A DNA stretch of 64,000 nucleotides. It comes from Candidatus Dechloromonas phosphoritropha (lineage in GTDB: Bacteria > Pseudomonadota > Gammaproteobacteria > Burkholderiales > Rhodocyclaceae). The DNA lies in contig JADKGN010000001.1 of assembly GCA_016722705.1 (NCBI GenBank), forward strand, positions 248,001 through 312,000. Reading direction: 5' to 3'. Below, piece after piece: positions 1 through 7,735 of this stretch. Positions within the stretch are counted from its first letter, which is position 1. The number at the start of each line of letters is the position of its first letter. The notes under the pieces were generated by a model. It was not told where the DNA came from. It ran no database searches and worked only from the letters and a program-made list of their open reading frames with translations. The translations under genes and the position numbers were made by a program.

Positions 1-1734
1 CTCTACTGCGGTCGCATCATCAAGGGCGTCAATGCCAAGGCGCCGGCACCGGAATGGATGACGCGCCGACTGGAGCGCAGCGGCGTCCGCTCCATTTCGG
101 CGCTGGTCGATGTCACCAATTACGTAATGCTCGAACTCGGCCAGCCGCTGCACGCCTTCGACAACACTAAGCTGGAAGGGGTGGTACATGCCCGCATGGC
201 GAAGCCGGACGAGAGGCTGTTGCTGCTCAACGAGCAGATTGTTGCGGTCGACGCCGATATTCTGATGATTTCCGACGACGTTAAGCCGTTGGCCATGGCC
301 GGCATCATGGGTGGTGAAGACAGCGGAATCACGCTGGAAACCAGCGAACTGTTCCTCGAATCTGCATTCTTTGCGCCACAAGCCATCGCCGGCCGCGCCC
401 GCCGTTATGGTTTTGGCTCCGATGCCTCGCACCGCTTCGAACGTGGTGTCGATTTTGGCGGCACACGACGTGCCATCGAGCGCGCCACCCAGTTGATCCT
501 CGACATCTGCGGCGGTGCTGCCGGTCCGGTCGTCGCGGCGCGCGCCGTAATGCCGGCGCGCAATCCGGTTCGCTTACGTACGGCACGGGCGGCAATGGTC
601 ATCGGCATGCCGCTGACCGCCGAGCAAATCACCAGCTTATTTACCGGCCTCAATCTGCCTTTCGTTCGTGAAGGCGACGATTTCCTGGTGACGCCGCCGA
701 GCTGGCGTTTCGACATCGAAATCGAGGAAGACCTGATCGAGGAAATTGCCCGCCTGCACGGCTACGACAACATTCCGGCACCGGCGCCGCGTGGCAACAT
801 GAAAATGCTGGTGCAGCCGGAAGCACAGCGCCCGCAAGCTCGCGTGCGTCAGATGCTGGCCGACCGTGGGTACCAGGAAGTCGTCAATTTCGCCTTCGTT
901 GAAGAAACATGGGAAGCCGATTTCGCCGCCAACACCAACCTGATCCGCCTCGCCAACCCGATCGCCAGCCAGATGGCGGTGATGCGCTCGACGCTGATTG
1001 GCGGTCTGATTTCCAATCTGGTCACCAACCTCAAGCGCAAGCAAAGCCGTGTCCGCCTGTTTGAAACCGGGCGTATTTTCCGACGTGACATCCAGGCTGT
1101 GCCGGTCGCTGGCTTTTATCAGCCGTGGAAACTGTCGGGTCTCGCTTACGGCGGCGCCTTGCCGGAGGGCTGGGGCGATGGGAGGCGCAAGGTGGATTTC
1201 TACGACGTCAAGGGCGACCTCGAAGCCGTGCTGGCGCCGGCCCAGTCGCGTTTCGAGAAACTTGTTCATCCGGCACTGCATCCTGGCCGCGCCGCAACGG
1301 TGATTGTCGACGGCACAGCGATTGGTTGCCTCGGCGAATTACATCCGGAATGGATGCAAAAATACGAACTGCCGCTCGCGCCGGTGGTGTTCGAAATCGA
1401 CCTCACCGCAGTCACGGCGGCACGGGTTCCGGCTTATGTGGAGGTCTCCAGATTCCCGCCGGTGATCCGCGATCTGGCCATCGTCGTCGATAAGAACCTT
1501 GACTTCCAGACGCTGCTGGATGGTCTGAAAGGGCAGTTGCCGTCCTTGGTCCAGGACATCCAGTTGTTCGATGTGTACATCGGGAAGGGCATTCCTGAAA
1601 ACAAGAAAAGTCTTGCGCTTCGGATAGTTATGCAAGATACTCAACGTACTTTGCAAGATACGGAAGTCGAATTTGCAGTGCAGCAACTGGTATCCTGTCT
1701 CGAGCAGGCATTTGCCGCGCAACTACGTGCCTGA
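1..1734 (+). CDS. pheT: Phenylalanine--tRNA ligase beta subunit, partial (5' end outside window)
   Basis: Beta chain of the alpha2beta2 cytoplasmic enzyme that charges tRNA-Phe. The frame is open from base 1 and reads LYCGRIIKGVN before the first ATG at 58, so the gene enters from the left and that ATG is internal. Visible are the B3/B4 region (DVTNYVMLELGQPLHAFD, MAGIMGGEDSGI), the B5 domain (PPSWRFDIEIEEDLIEEIARLHGYDNIP) and the C-terminal anticodon-binding FDX-ACB domain (SRFPPVIRDLAIVVDKNLDF to RTLQDTEVE). About 578 codons are present of a usual ~790, so roughly the first quarter is missing. pheS should lie just outside. The stop lies 13 bases before ihfA, the usual bacterial pheST-ihfA arrangement. 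Identification is secure. Confidence 0.97.
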   Translation, partial: LYCGRIIKGVNAKAPAPEWMTRRLERSGVRSISALVDVTNYVMLELGQPLHAFDNTKLEGVVHARMAKPDERLLLLNEQIVAVDADILMISDDVKPLAMAGIMGGEDSGITLETSELFLESAFFAPQAIAGRARRYGFGSDASHRFERGVDFGGTRRAIERATQLILDICGGAAGPVVAARAVMPARNPVRLRTARAAMVIGMPLTAEQITSLFTGLNLPFVREGDDFLVTPPSWRFDIEIEEDLIEEIARLHGYDNIPAPAPRGNMKMLVQPEAQRPQARVRQMLADRGYQEVVNFAFVEETWEADFAANTNLIRLANPIASQMAVMRSTLIGGLISNLVTNLKRKQSRVRLFETGRIFRRDIQAVPVAGFYQPWKLSGLAYGGALPEGWGDGRRKVDFYDVKGDLEAVLAPAQSRFEKLVHPALHPGRAATVIVDGTAIGCLGELHPEWMQKYELPLAPVVFEIDLTAVTAARVPAYVEVSRFPPVIRDLAIVVDKNLDFQTLLDGLKGQLPSLVQDIQLFDVYIGKGIPENKKSLALRIVMQDTQRTLQDTEVEFAVQQLVSCLEQAFAAQLRA

Positions 1735-1747
1735 TGGAAAAAGGACA

Positions 1748-2050
1748 ATGACACTGACCAAAGCGGAGCTTGCCGACCTGTTGTTTGAAAAGGTGGGCCT
1801 CAACAAGCGTGAAGCCAAGGATATGGTCGAGGCTTTCTTCGAAGAAATCCGTAACGCCCTGGAAACCGGTGATGGGGTCAAGCTCTCCGGCTTCGGCAAT
1901 TTTCAGTTGCGTGACAAGCCGCAACGTCCAGGACGTAACCCCAAGACAGGCGAGGAAATCCCGATTACAGCGCGGCGTGTGGTGACCTTTCACGCCAGCC
2001 AGAAACTGAAGTCCGATGTCGAGCTTGTCAGCGATGGAACAGCGGCATAA
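1748..2050 (+). CDS. ihfA: Integration host factor subunit alpha
   Basis: 100-residue DNA-bending protein of the HU/IHF family that works as a heterodimer with IhfB in replication, recombination and transcription. I chose the ATG at 1748, preceded by AAAAGGAC. An upstream in-frame extension would run into pheT and has no family counterpart. Family features are the N-terminal LTKAELADLLFEKVGLNKREAK helices, the conserved GDGVKLSGFGNF turn and the beta-arm PGRNPKTGEEIPITARRVV with the intercalating proline. The length is normal. It is probably co-transcribed with pheT, 13 bases upstream, and overlaps the following MerR-family gene. Confidence 0.96.
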   Translation: MTLTKAELADLLFEKVGLNKREAKDMVEAFFEEIRNALETGDGVKLSGFGNFQLRDKPQRPGRNPKTGEEIPITARRVVTFHASQKLKSDVELVSDGTAA

Positions 2051-2435
2051 GCCTTCGGGTGGCGAGGAATTGCCACCGATTCCCGCCAAGCGTTACTTCA
2101 CGATTGGCGAAGTCAGCGAGCTGTGTGGTGTCAAGCCGCATGTGTTGCGCTACTGGGAGCAGGAATTCAATCAACTCAAGCCGATCAAGCGGCGCGGGAA
2201 CCGGCGTTACTACCAGCATCATGAAGTCCTGCTCGTCCGGCGCATACGCGAGCTTCTCTACAGCCAGGGTTTCACGATCAGCGGGGCGCGTAACCGGCTC
2301 GATGAAGGGGAGGCGAGTGGAGTTGTTGCACCTCCGCGGAACTCGCAAGGTGGGGTCGAACCCACGGGCCACGCACGGTCCACCGGCAGTCTGCGTGCCG
2401 AATTGCAGTATGTTATCGAGATGTTGCGCCTTTGA
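2034..2435 (+). CDS. MerR-family transcriptional regulator
   Basis: 133-residue DNA-binding protein. The N-terminal winged-helix signature is FTIGEVSELCGVKPHVLRYW followed by EQEFNQLKPIKRRGNRRYY, typical of the MerR proteins encoded next to ihfA in many Proteobacteria. The C-terminal part is short and has no cysteine cluster, so it is unlikely to be a metal sensor. The start at 2034 (MEQRHKP) overlaps the ihfA end by 17 bases; an in-frame ATG at 2016 is also possible. The overlap suggests translational coupling to ihfA. Its target is unknown. The promoter of the following tRNA gene begins within its last codons. Confidence 0.88.
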   Translation: MEQRHKPSGGEELPPIPAKRYFTIGEVSELCGVKPHVLRYWEQEFNQLKPIKRRGNRRYYQHHEVLLVRRIRELLYSQGFTISGARNRLDEGEASGVVAPPRNSQGGVEPTGHARSTGSLRAELQYVIEMLRL

Positions 2436-2458
2436 TTCATTGGGTTTTCGGTTATAAT
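2431..2458 (+). promoter_or_regulatory. Sigma70-type promoter of tRNA-Pro
   Basis: TTTGAT (2431-2436) and a consensus TATAAT (2453-2458) are separated by 16 bases (15 if TTGATT is taken as -35). Initiation would fall about 5 bases before the mature tRNA 5' end at 2470. It overlaps the end of the MerR-like gene, so the tRNA probably has its own transcription unit. Confidence 0.65.
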
Positions 2459-2468
2459 CCGATGCTTG

Positions 2469-2546
<78 letters not shown>

Positions 2547-2554
2547 GTAATATC

Positions 2555-2587
2555 AAGGGTTTCAGCCGATAGGCTGAAACCCTTTTT
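2555..2587 (+). terminator. Intrinsic terminator after tRNA-Pro
   Basis: A perfect 13-bp stem AAGGGTTTCAGCC / GGCTGAAACCCTT (2555-2567, 2572-2584) with loop GATA runs into a short T tract (2583-2587). It begins 8 bases after the CCA end of the tRNA. Confidence 0.9.
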
Positions 2588-2662
2588 CTTTGTGTTGGCT
2601 GACTTAACAAAAAAGTGCCCAACAGAGCGACAACCTAAGGAAAACAGCATGGGCAAGTTTGC

Positions 2663-2999
2663 TCAAGGCAACCTTCCTCGGTCGACAGCGTCATCATCCC
2701 CGAAATCCTCTTGAAGCAATTCCTCCACTATCCGCTCGAACAGCTTCGCCATCGCCTGATCTTCCGGTACATTGAGCGGTGTCAGGCATCGCTCGCCAAT
2801 CGCCCCACGAAGGTATTCCTCGCCGTCGGCACCAACCAACGGCATGGCGAGCATCTGCGCATCCCACTGACACCCCTTTCCACCCAGGCACGGCAGGCGC
2901 GGATCATCCGGGTAACCGACGACGAAGACGGTCTTCCCGAGGTTTTCGGGACGCCCGCCGCTGATCAGCGGCAATACTTTCCGGCTTCATCGTCGTCAT
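2663..2999 (-). pseudogene. Small uncharacterised gene, frameshifted near its start
   Basis: On the minus strand an ATG at 2999 starts MTTMKPES. The plausible continuation LPLISGGRPENLGKTVFVVG lies in the neighbouring frame from about 2974; removing one base in the codons at about 2975-2977 would join them. The joined product would be roughly 111 residues, acidic at its C-terminus (VEELLQEDFGDDDAVD), with no signal peptide or known domain that I recognise. It lies 32 bases downstream of a metallophosphoesterase tail on the same strand, so the two were probably one operon. The frameshift could also be a sequencing error. I cannot name a function. Confidence 0.45.
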
Positions 3000-3031
3000 A
3001 GTGGCAATTCCGATCCGCGAAGCGACTTCGC

Positions 3032-3265
3032 TCAGGCTACCCAGACCAACCGCTCATTACTCAACTCTGACTCGCCCGACCACCGGTAAGCCACCAGCGG
3101 CCCGGCCTTGCCGGCGCCGAAGTCAAGCACCGCCACGGTCGGACTCTGCATGCCAGGCGTGCCGGTCAGCCAGTAGTGGCCGACGAAGGTCGGCACATTG
3201 TCCACCGCGCCGAGCTCGACGTCGTCTGGCAGCAGGATGTCGGGTAGGCGCCAGTCCGGTGGAGA
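3032..3265 (-). pseudogene. Metallophosphoesterase C-terminal fragment
   Basis: An open stretch without a start codon, ending at TGA 3034-3032. It reads PDDVELGAVDNVPTFVGHYW, then LTGTPGMQSPTVAVLDFGAG and KAGPLVAYRWSGESELSNER. FVGHYW followed by LD and LVAYRW is the C-terminal signature of calcineurin-like (symmetrical Ap4A hydrolase-like) phosphoesterases, where the GHYW histidine is a metal ligand. The N-terminal half, including the DxH and GD metal sites, is absent. The homology stops where the IS1182-type transposase tail begins, so an insertion and deletion event probably removed the rest. Confidence 0.65.
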
Positions 3266-3267
3266 CT

Positions 3268-3471
3268 ATGAAGCACACGCTCAAGACCGCGGCGGGTCGG
3301 AAGACCTACGCACTGCGCAAGCAGACTGTCGAGCCGATGTTCGGCATCATCAAGTCGGTGATGGGCTTCCAGCAGTTTCTGCTGCGTGGCCTGGAGAATG
3401 TCCGCAACGAATGGACGCTGGTTTGCCTCACGTGGAATTTGAAGCGCGTGGCCGTATTGCGCCCACAGTAA
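3268..3471 (+). pseudogene. IS1182-type (DDE) transposase, C-terminal remnant
   Basis: About 67 residues resembling the last part of IS1182-group transposases: TAAGRKTYALRKQTVEPMFG, IIKSVMGFQQFLLRGLENVR, then NEWTLVCLTWNLKRVAVLRP. The conserved E of the YREK-like region (TVEPMFGIIK) is present. Everything upstream of about 3253 in this frame is non-homologous DNA belonging to the neighbouring phosphoesterase fragment. About 110 bases after the stop, AAGTCCGACGGGCCG next to CTAG (3594-3597) looks like the right inverted repeat of this broken element. Confidence 0.7.
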
Positions 3472-3597
3472 GGAAAATAAGGAGGAATGGTGCGTCCACA
3501 AGCGAGAATCAAGCGAAATCCATTGCAAATGCATATTCCATCAACCGCAGGCTCTGCTTTACGGTAGATTAGTGAATCAAGTCCGACGGGCCGCTAG

Positions 3598-3755
3598 CAG
3601 CCTGTCGGGCTTTCTCGGAAAACCATGCCAAATGGGATTTACGCTCAGAAATTAGGCGGAATTTTCAGTTTTACAACAGTTTCGAACGCGCTTTCGCCCA
3701 AAGCACCTCTGAAAATCTCCGTAGCGGTCGTGCATTTCCTAAGTCCGACAGGCTC
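3598..3755. mobile_element. MITE-like element with IS1182-like ends, flanked by CTAG
   Basis: A 158-bp non-coding segment begins CAGCCTGTCGGGCTT (3598-3612) and ends AAGTCCGACAGGCTC (3741-3755). The two ends are inverted repeats matching at 13 of 15 positions. A CTAG lies immediately outside each end (3594-3597 and 3756-3759), consistent with a 4-bp target duplication. The left end directly abuts the presumed right end of the IS1182-type remnant, giving a near-palindrome around 3579-3612. No ORF fits inside. It was probably mobilised by an IS1182-group transposase. The sequence shows the repeats directly; the family link is inference. Confidence 0.6.
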
Positions 3756-3946
3756 CTAGGGCGATAACTGACTTTTTCACGACTTTTTTCCCAAGCAGGT
3801 GCCGGATTGCGGGGGTGCGTGATTCGACGACGCTCTGATGGAGATTTCTGCCCGTTTTCCGATGCATGCAGTACACCCGGCATTCGCGTAGAATCTGGCG
3901 TTGGCTTCGCGGCATCTGGCCGCGTGCACATTTCTGGAAGGTGACG

Positions 3947-5203
3947 ATGAGGCGTGTGGATGATTTCCGCTTGCGGCTGGGCAAGCATGAGCTTGTTCCC
4001 ATCATGATCGGCGGCATGGGTGTCGACATCTCGACGGCCGATCTGGCGCTGGAAGCGGCGCGTCTCGGCGGCATCGGCCACATCTCCGATGCGATGATCA
4101 ACACGGTCGCCGATCGTCGCTACGAGACAAAACAGGTCAAGGAAAAGCTGGCCTTCTACAAGTACAACGTCCATAACGAGGACAAGTCTTCGGTCAAGTT
4201 CGATCTCGGTCGACTTGTCGAGGCGACACGGTTGCACGTCGAGGCGACGATGCGCCGCAAGCAGGGCAGTGGGCTGGTCTTCATAAATTGCATGGAGAAA
4301 CTGACCATGAACGCGCCCAGGGAGACGCTCAAGGTCCGCATGTCCGCCGCGCTCGATTCTGGCATCGACGGCATAACGCTGGCGGCCGGCCTGCACCTCG
4401 GTTCGTTCCCGCTGATCGAGGATCATCCGCGCTTTCGAGATGCCAGGCTCGGCATCATCGTTTCATCGGTACGCGCGCTGTCATTGTTCTTGAAAAAGAG
4501 CGCCCGCACCGGCCGCCTGCCCGATTACGTCGTCGTCGAAGGCCCGCTGGCGGGTGGCCATCTCGGTTTCGGTATGGACTGGGCGCAATTCGATCTGGCT
4601 ACCATCGTCGCCGAGGTGGTCGCCTTCCTTAAGGCGGAGCAACTCGACATTCCGGTCATTCCCGCCGGGGGCATCTTTACCGGCAGCGACGCTACGGCCT
4701 TTCTTGAGCAAGGCGCGGCGGCGGTCCAGGTGGCGACACGGTTTACGGTCACCGAGGAATGCGGCCTGCCGGAAAAAGTCAAGCAGGAGTATTTCAAGGT
4801 CAACGAGGAGGACATCGTCGTCAATGAAATCTCCCCCACCGGCTATCCGATGCGGATGATCCTGGGCAGCCCGGGTATTGGCGACGGCATCCGCCCAAAC
4901 TGCGAAGCCTACGGTTACCTGCTCGACGCCAATGGCAAGTGCGCCTACGTGACGGCCTATAACCGCGAGGTCCTAGCTCACCCTGGCGCGCGCAAGGTTT
5001 CGGTGATGGACAAGACCTGCCTGTGTACCCATATGCGCAATTTTGACATCTGGACCTGCGGGCAGACCGCTTATCGCCTGAAGGATACAACGCAGCGCTT
5101 GGACGACGGGAGCTATCAACTGTTGTCGGCAGAGCATGTCTTCCGCGATTATCAGTTCAGCTCCGACAACAAAGTCGTCTTGCCTGAACCGGCCGTTGTC
5201 TGA
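3947..5203 (+). CDS. Nitronate monooxygenase family protein (2-nitropropane dioxygenase-like)
   Basis: 418-residue FMN-dependent TIM-barrel protein that would oxidise alkyl nitronates to carbonyl compounds and nitrite, or a related reaction. Start chosen at ATG 3947, preceded by GGAAGGTG. Motifs: N-terminal IMIGGMGVDISTADLALEAA, phosphate-binding VIPAGGIFTGSDAT, and EGPLAGGHLGFG, whose histidine corresponds to the catalytic base of the family. The C-terminal extension carries cysteines (DKTCLCTHMRNFDIWTCG) and is longer than in the shortest family members, so the substrate may differ. It stands alone, downstream of the decayed IS patch. The neighbours do not indicate a physiological substrate. 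Confidence 0.82.
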   Translation: MRRVDDFRLRLGKHELVPIMIGGMGVDISTADLALEAARLGGIGHISDAMINTVADRRYETKQVKEKLAFYKYNVHNEDKSSVKFDLGRLVEATRLHVEATMRRKQGSGLVFINCMEKLTMNAPRETLKVRMSAALDSGIDGITLAAGLHLGSFPLIEDHPRFRDARLGIIVSSVRALSLFLKKSARTGRLPDYVVVEGPLAGGHLGFGMDWAQFDLATIVAEVVAFLKAEQLDIPVIPAGGIFTGSDATAFLEQGAAAVQVATRFTVTEECGLPEKVKQEYFKVNEEDIVVNEISPTGYPMRMILGSPGIGDGIRPNCEAYGYLLDANGKCAYVTAYNREVLAHPGARKVSVMDKTCLCTHMRNFDIWTCGQTAYRLKDTTQRLDDGSYQLLSAEHVFRDYQFSSDNKVVLPEPAVV

Positions 5204-5513
5204 ATAGCCGTTCCACCAGCAGGATGGAGGATCCTGTTGTTGAAAATCAGCCACTGGCTTGTTTAACTTTCTCTTGTTGCTGCTTGGCGTTTCAGCAAAG
5301 GCGCGGCATGCGCCAAACGCCGATCATCAGTCGATTCACAACGCGGCGCGGGATCGGTAGCGGCAAGGATGTGACGGCCATCCTGACGACGCTGTTTGGC
5401 GCGCACGATGTTCGTACCTCGCCGGGCTCGACGCTTCTGGGCTTTCTGCCACTTGCATCCGGCCGCCATTCCGGCGACTATTGCGTTAACCCATAACCAT
5501 CAAGGAGACAAAC
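5204..5513. other. 310-bp intergenic region, no gene recognised
   Basis: I see no protein that looks real on either strand here. A short inverted repeat CAGGAT-GGAGG-ATCCTG follows the stop of the preceding gene, but it has no T tract. The last bases (AAGGAGACAAAC) are the ribosome binding site of the CBS protein, whose promoter presumably lies in this stretch. Confidence 0.5.
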
Positions 5514-5951
5514 ATGCCAACAAGAGTAATCAGCAACATCATCGCTGGCCGTCCGCTGGTTTCCGGTACCCAAGACATGACGGTTCGTGCGGCTTGCCGA
5601 CTGATGGCAGAAAAGAAGATCGGTGCCTTGCTCATCGTCGACAACAGCCGGAGCGTCGGGATATTCACCGAGCGCGATGCGCTCAATAAGGTGCTGGCCG
5701 GCGGCCTTGATCCGGATTCGACGAAGGTTGTCCAGGTGATGGTCCGAGACCCACAAACGATTCGTGACGACAAGCCGCTGGGCTATGCCCTGCAGTTCAT
5801 GGCGGATGGGGGTTTTCGCCATGTGCCGGTGGTCGATGCCAACGGTGTGCCGCTGGGCATGGTGTCGGCCCGCGATGCACTCGGCCAGGACATGGTCCAG
5901 CTTGAGCGTGACCTGGAGTTCCGGGAGCATCTTGAAGAAAATATCGCCTAG
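5514..5951 (+). CDS. Tandem CBS-domain protein
   Basis: 145 residues made almost entirely of two CBS domains (about 5-65 and 72-130), a Bateman module that usually binds adenine nucleotides. Conserved pieces are TVRAACRLMAEKKIGALLIV with GIFTERDALNKVLA in the first repeat, and ALQFMADGGFRHVPVVD with GMVSARDALG in the second. There is no fused enzyme or channel domain and no membrane segment, so it is a free-standing cytoplasmic ligand sensor. The start has a strong ribosome binding site (AAGGAG). Its end overlaps the convergent truC gene by 4 bases. Partner and ligand are unknown. Confidence 0.85.
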   Translation: MPTRVISNIIAGRPLVSGTQDMTVRAACRLMAEKKIGALLIVDNSRSVGIFTERDALNKVLAGGLDPDSTKVVQVMVRDPQTIRDDKPLGYALQFMADGGFRHVPVVDANGVPLGMVSARDALGQDMVQLERDLEFREHLEENIA

Positions 5952-6709
5952 CGATCCGCGATGTTCCAGCCAAAGCGCGCCAGTGTGGCGGCGAATTCGC
6001 CGGACACTGGCGCCTTTATTTGTAGGCGCTGGCCGCGGAGCGGATGGTCGTAGCGTATCTGCGTGCAGGCGAGTAACAGCCTGTGGCAATCGAGGTACTT
6101 GGCGAAATAGCGGTTGTGGCAGCCCTTGCCGTAGGTTGAATCACCGATGATCGGGTGAGCGATTTGCTTCAGGTGACGGCGTAACTGGTGGCGGCGGCCG
6201 GTCAGCGGTTGTAGTTCGAGCAGCGCGTAGCGGCTGCTCGGGTAGCGGTCGACGGCGACTGGTAGCTCGGCTTCGGCGAGCTTGCGGAAATTCGTGATAG
6301 CGTCCTGCGCCTTGTCGCTGCTCAGTTCGCCGCAAAAAAGGTAAGGATCGCGCTGGCGGCTCAGCCGGTGGTCTATCGTTCCCGAATCCGGCGGATGGCC
6401 GCGAACGAGGGCCCAATAGCGCTTGTCAACGGTGCCGGCGGCGAACTGACGGCCCAGTTCGCCGGCAATTTCGCGATTCAGGCCGAATAACAGCACGCCG
6501 GAGGTTCCTCGGTCGAGGCGGTGCGCGGCCCAGACCCACTGGCCGATCTGGTCGCGCAGGATCTGGATGGCGAAGCGCGTTTCGTGGCGATCGATTTCGG
6601 AGCGATGGACCAGCAGGCCCGCCGGTTTGTCGATAACGACGAGATGTTTGTCGCGATAGAGAATCGGTAAGGCTTCAGGCAAAGAAACGTTGCTTTGCCG
6701 TAGTGGCAA
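5948..6709 (-). CDS. truC: tRNA pseudouridine(65) synthase
   Basis: RluA-family pseudouridine synthase, most like TruC, which isomerises U65 of tRNA. It carries the catalytic loop AAHRLDRGTSGVLLF with the nucleophilic Asp, the N-terminal DKHLVVIDKPAGLLVHRS and the C-terminal LELQPLTGRRHQLRRHL typical of TruC. There is no S4 domain, also as in TruC. No ATG is available at the front. A TTG at 6709 gives 253 residues, and a TTG at 6682 (MPEALPILYRDKHLV) would align better with the E. coli N-terminus. Either overlaps the end of the upstream lyase gene, so the pair is probably translationally coupled. Confidence 0.85.
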   Translation of the reverse strand: MPLRQSNVSLPEALPILYRDKHLVVIDKPAGLLVHRSEIDRHETRFAIQILRDQIGQWVWAAHRLDRGTSGVLLFGLNREIAGELGRQFAAGTVDKRYWALVRGHPPDSGTIDHRLSRQRDPYLFCGELSSDKAQDAITNFRKLAEAELPVAVDRYPSSRYALLELQPLTGRRHQLRRHLKQIAHPIIGDSTYGKGCHNRYFAKYLDCHRLLLACTQIRYDHPLRGQRLQIKAPVSGEFAATLARFGWNIADR

Positions 6710-7658
6710 TCGTCATGCCGGTGACGTGGGCGCGTTCGAGCAATTCCCAGTAGTAACGGTAGGAGGCGCGGTCGTGCAACTTGCCGGCGTGCTGGATTGG
6801 GCCCCAGTCCTTGTCCTGGGCAGCGATCAGGATTTCGCCGGCGGCCTGGACTTCCGAGAAGTCGGGACGCATGGCTTCGACGATTGGCATGATCTGGTTC
6901 GGATGGATGCTCCACATGCGGAGAAAGCCGAACTCGTTGCGCGCGCGGCGGGCATCGCTGGCGATGTGTTCGACGTCCTTGAGTTCGGTGGTCACGTTGT
7001 GCGAAGGGACGACCCCGCAGGCCAGCGCGGCGGCGCTGATCTCGCATTTGGCGCGGGCGACCAGTGGGTGCTCGAACTGGCCGGGGCTGGTCATCGCACT
7101 GCCGGGAATGGCGCCGTGGTGGCCGGAAACGAAATCCATCAGGCCGAAATCGAGGCTCTCGACGCTGGGCAGGGCAGCGATTTCCCAGACTTCGCGCAGG
7201 GCGCCGTGGGTCTCGATCAGGACGTGAACCGGAATCCTGCGGTCGACGCCGAAATGTTGCTCGATTTCGCGCAGCGCCTCGATCTGGGTCTCGACATCGC
7301 CGGCGCTGCACGGCTTCGGCAGCGTTATGAAGGGCAGGCGGCTACCGGCGATGCGGACCAGGATTTCCATGTCCTGGCGCCAGTGCGCATGGGTTACATC
7401 ATGGACGCGGGCACCAACACGGTTGAACAGGTTATCGTCGCTCATGATGACGGCAGCGGCCATCTCGGCATGCGCGCGCTCGGCGCCGGCAACGGCACCA
7501 TCCTCGCAGTCGCAGGTGACGTCGAAAATCGGGCCGAGTTCCTTCTGCAACTGCAGCGCCTTCTTCATCAGCTTTTCCGAGCCGGCGTAGTGGTCGACTG
7601 CGGGCAGGATGGGGAATATCTTCTCACCGGAGAAAAGGACTGCGTTGGGGTGGCGCAT
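6675..7658 (-). CDS. HpcH/HpaI aldolase/citrate lyase family protein (CoA-ester lyase-like)
   Basis: 327-residue TIM-barrel lyase of the citrate lyase beta/malyl-CoA lyase superfamily. Visible signatures are FSGEKIFPILPAVDHYAGS, DVTCDCEDGAVAG (a conserved acidic patch), LPFITLPKPCS and VHVLIETHGALREVWEIAAL, the last carrying the metal-binding Glu. Its place directly after mdh and opposite the sdh/gltA/odh block suggests acyl-CoA or malyl-CoA type chemistry linked to the TCA cycle, but the substrate cannot be read from sequence. It starts 77 bases after the mdh stop and overlaps truC downstream, so mdh-lyase-truC may form one transcript. Confidence 0.8.
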   Translation of the reverse strand: MRHPNAVLFSGEKIFPILPAVDHYAGSEKLMKKALQLQKELGPIFDVTCDCEDGAVAGAERAHAEMAAAVIMSDDNLFNRVGARVHDVTHAHWRQDMEILVRIAGSRLPFITLPKPCSAGDVETQIEALREIEQHFGVDRRIPVHVLIETHGALREVWEIAALPSVESLDFGLMDFVSGHHGAIPGSAMTSPGQFEHPLVARAKCEISAAALACGVVPSHNVTTELKDVEHIASDARRARNEFGFLRMWSIHPNQIMPIVEAMRPDFSEVQAAGEILIAAQDKDWGPIQHAGKLHDRASYRYYWELLERAHVTGMTIATTAKQRFFA

Positions 7659-7735
7659 GATTTTCAGTCGTCAGAAAAGAAAAGGGCCGCAGCATTCTAC
7701 CGCGACCCTTCGATCAGGCTAAGGCAAATCCCGAT

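Noticed and set aside
3001..3267. N-terminal extension of the transposase frame at 3268
   Set aside because: The frame is open but its Arg/Pro-rich translation is antisense to the metallophosphoesterase fragment; homology to transposase begins only near 3253-3268.
5214..5236. CAGGAT-GGAGG-ATCCTG hairpin as a terminator for the nitronate monooxygenase gene
   Set aside because: The stem is only 6 bp and no T tract follows.
5263..5469. 68-codon Arg-rich ORF on the minus strand between the nitronate monooxygenase and CBS genes
   Set aside because: Biased composition, no start signal and no family resemblance; treated as intergenic.
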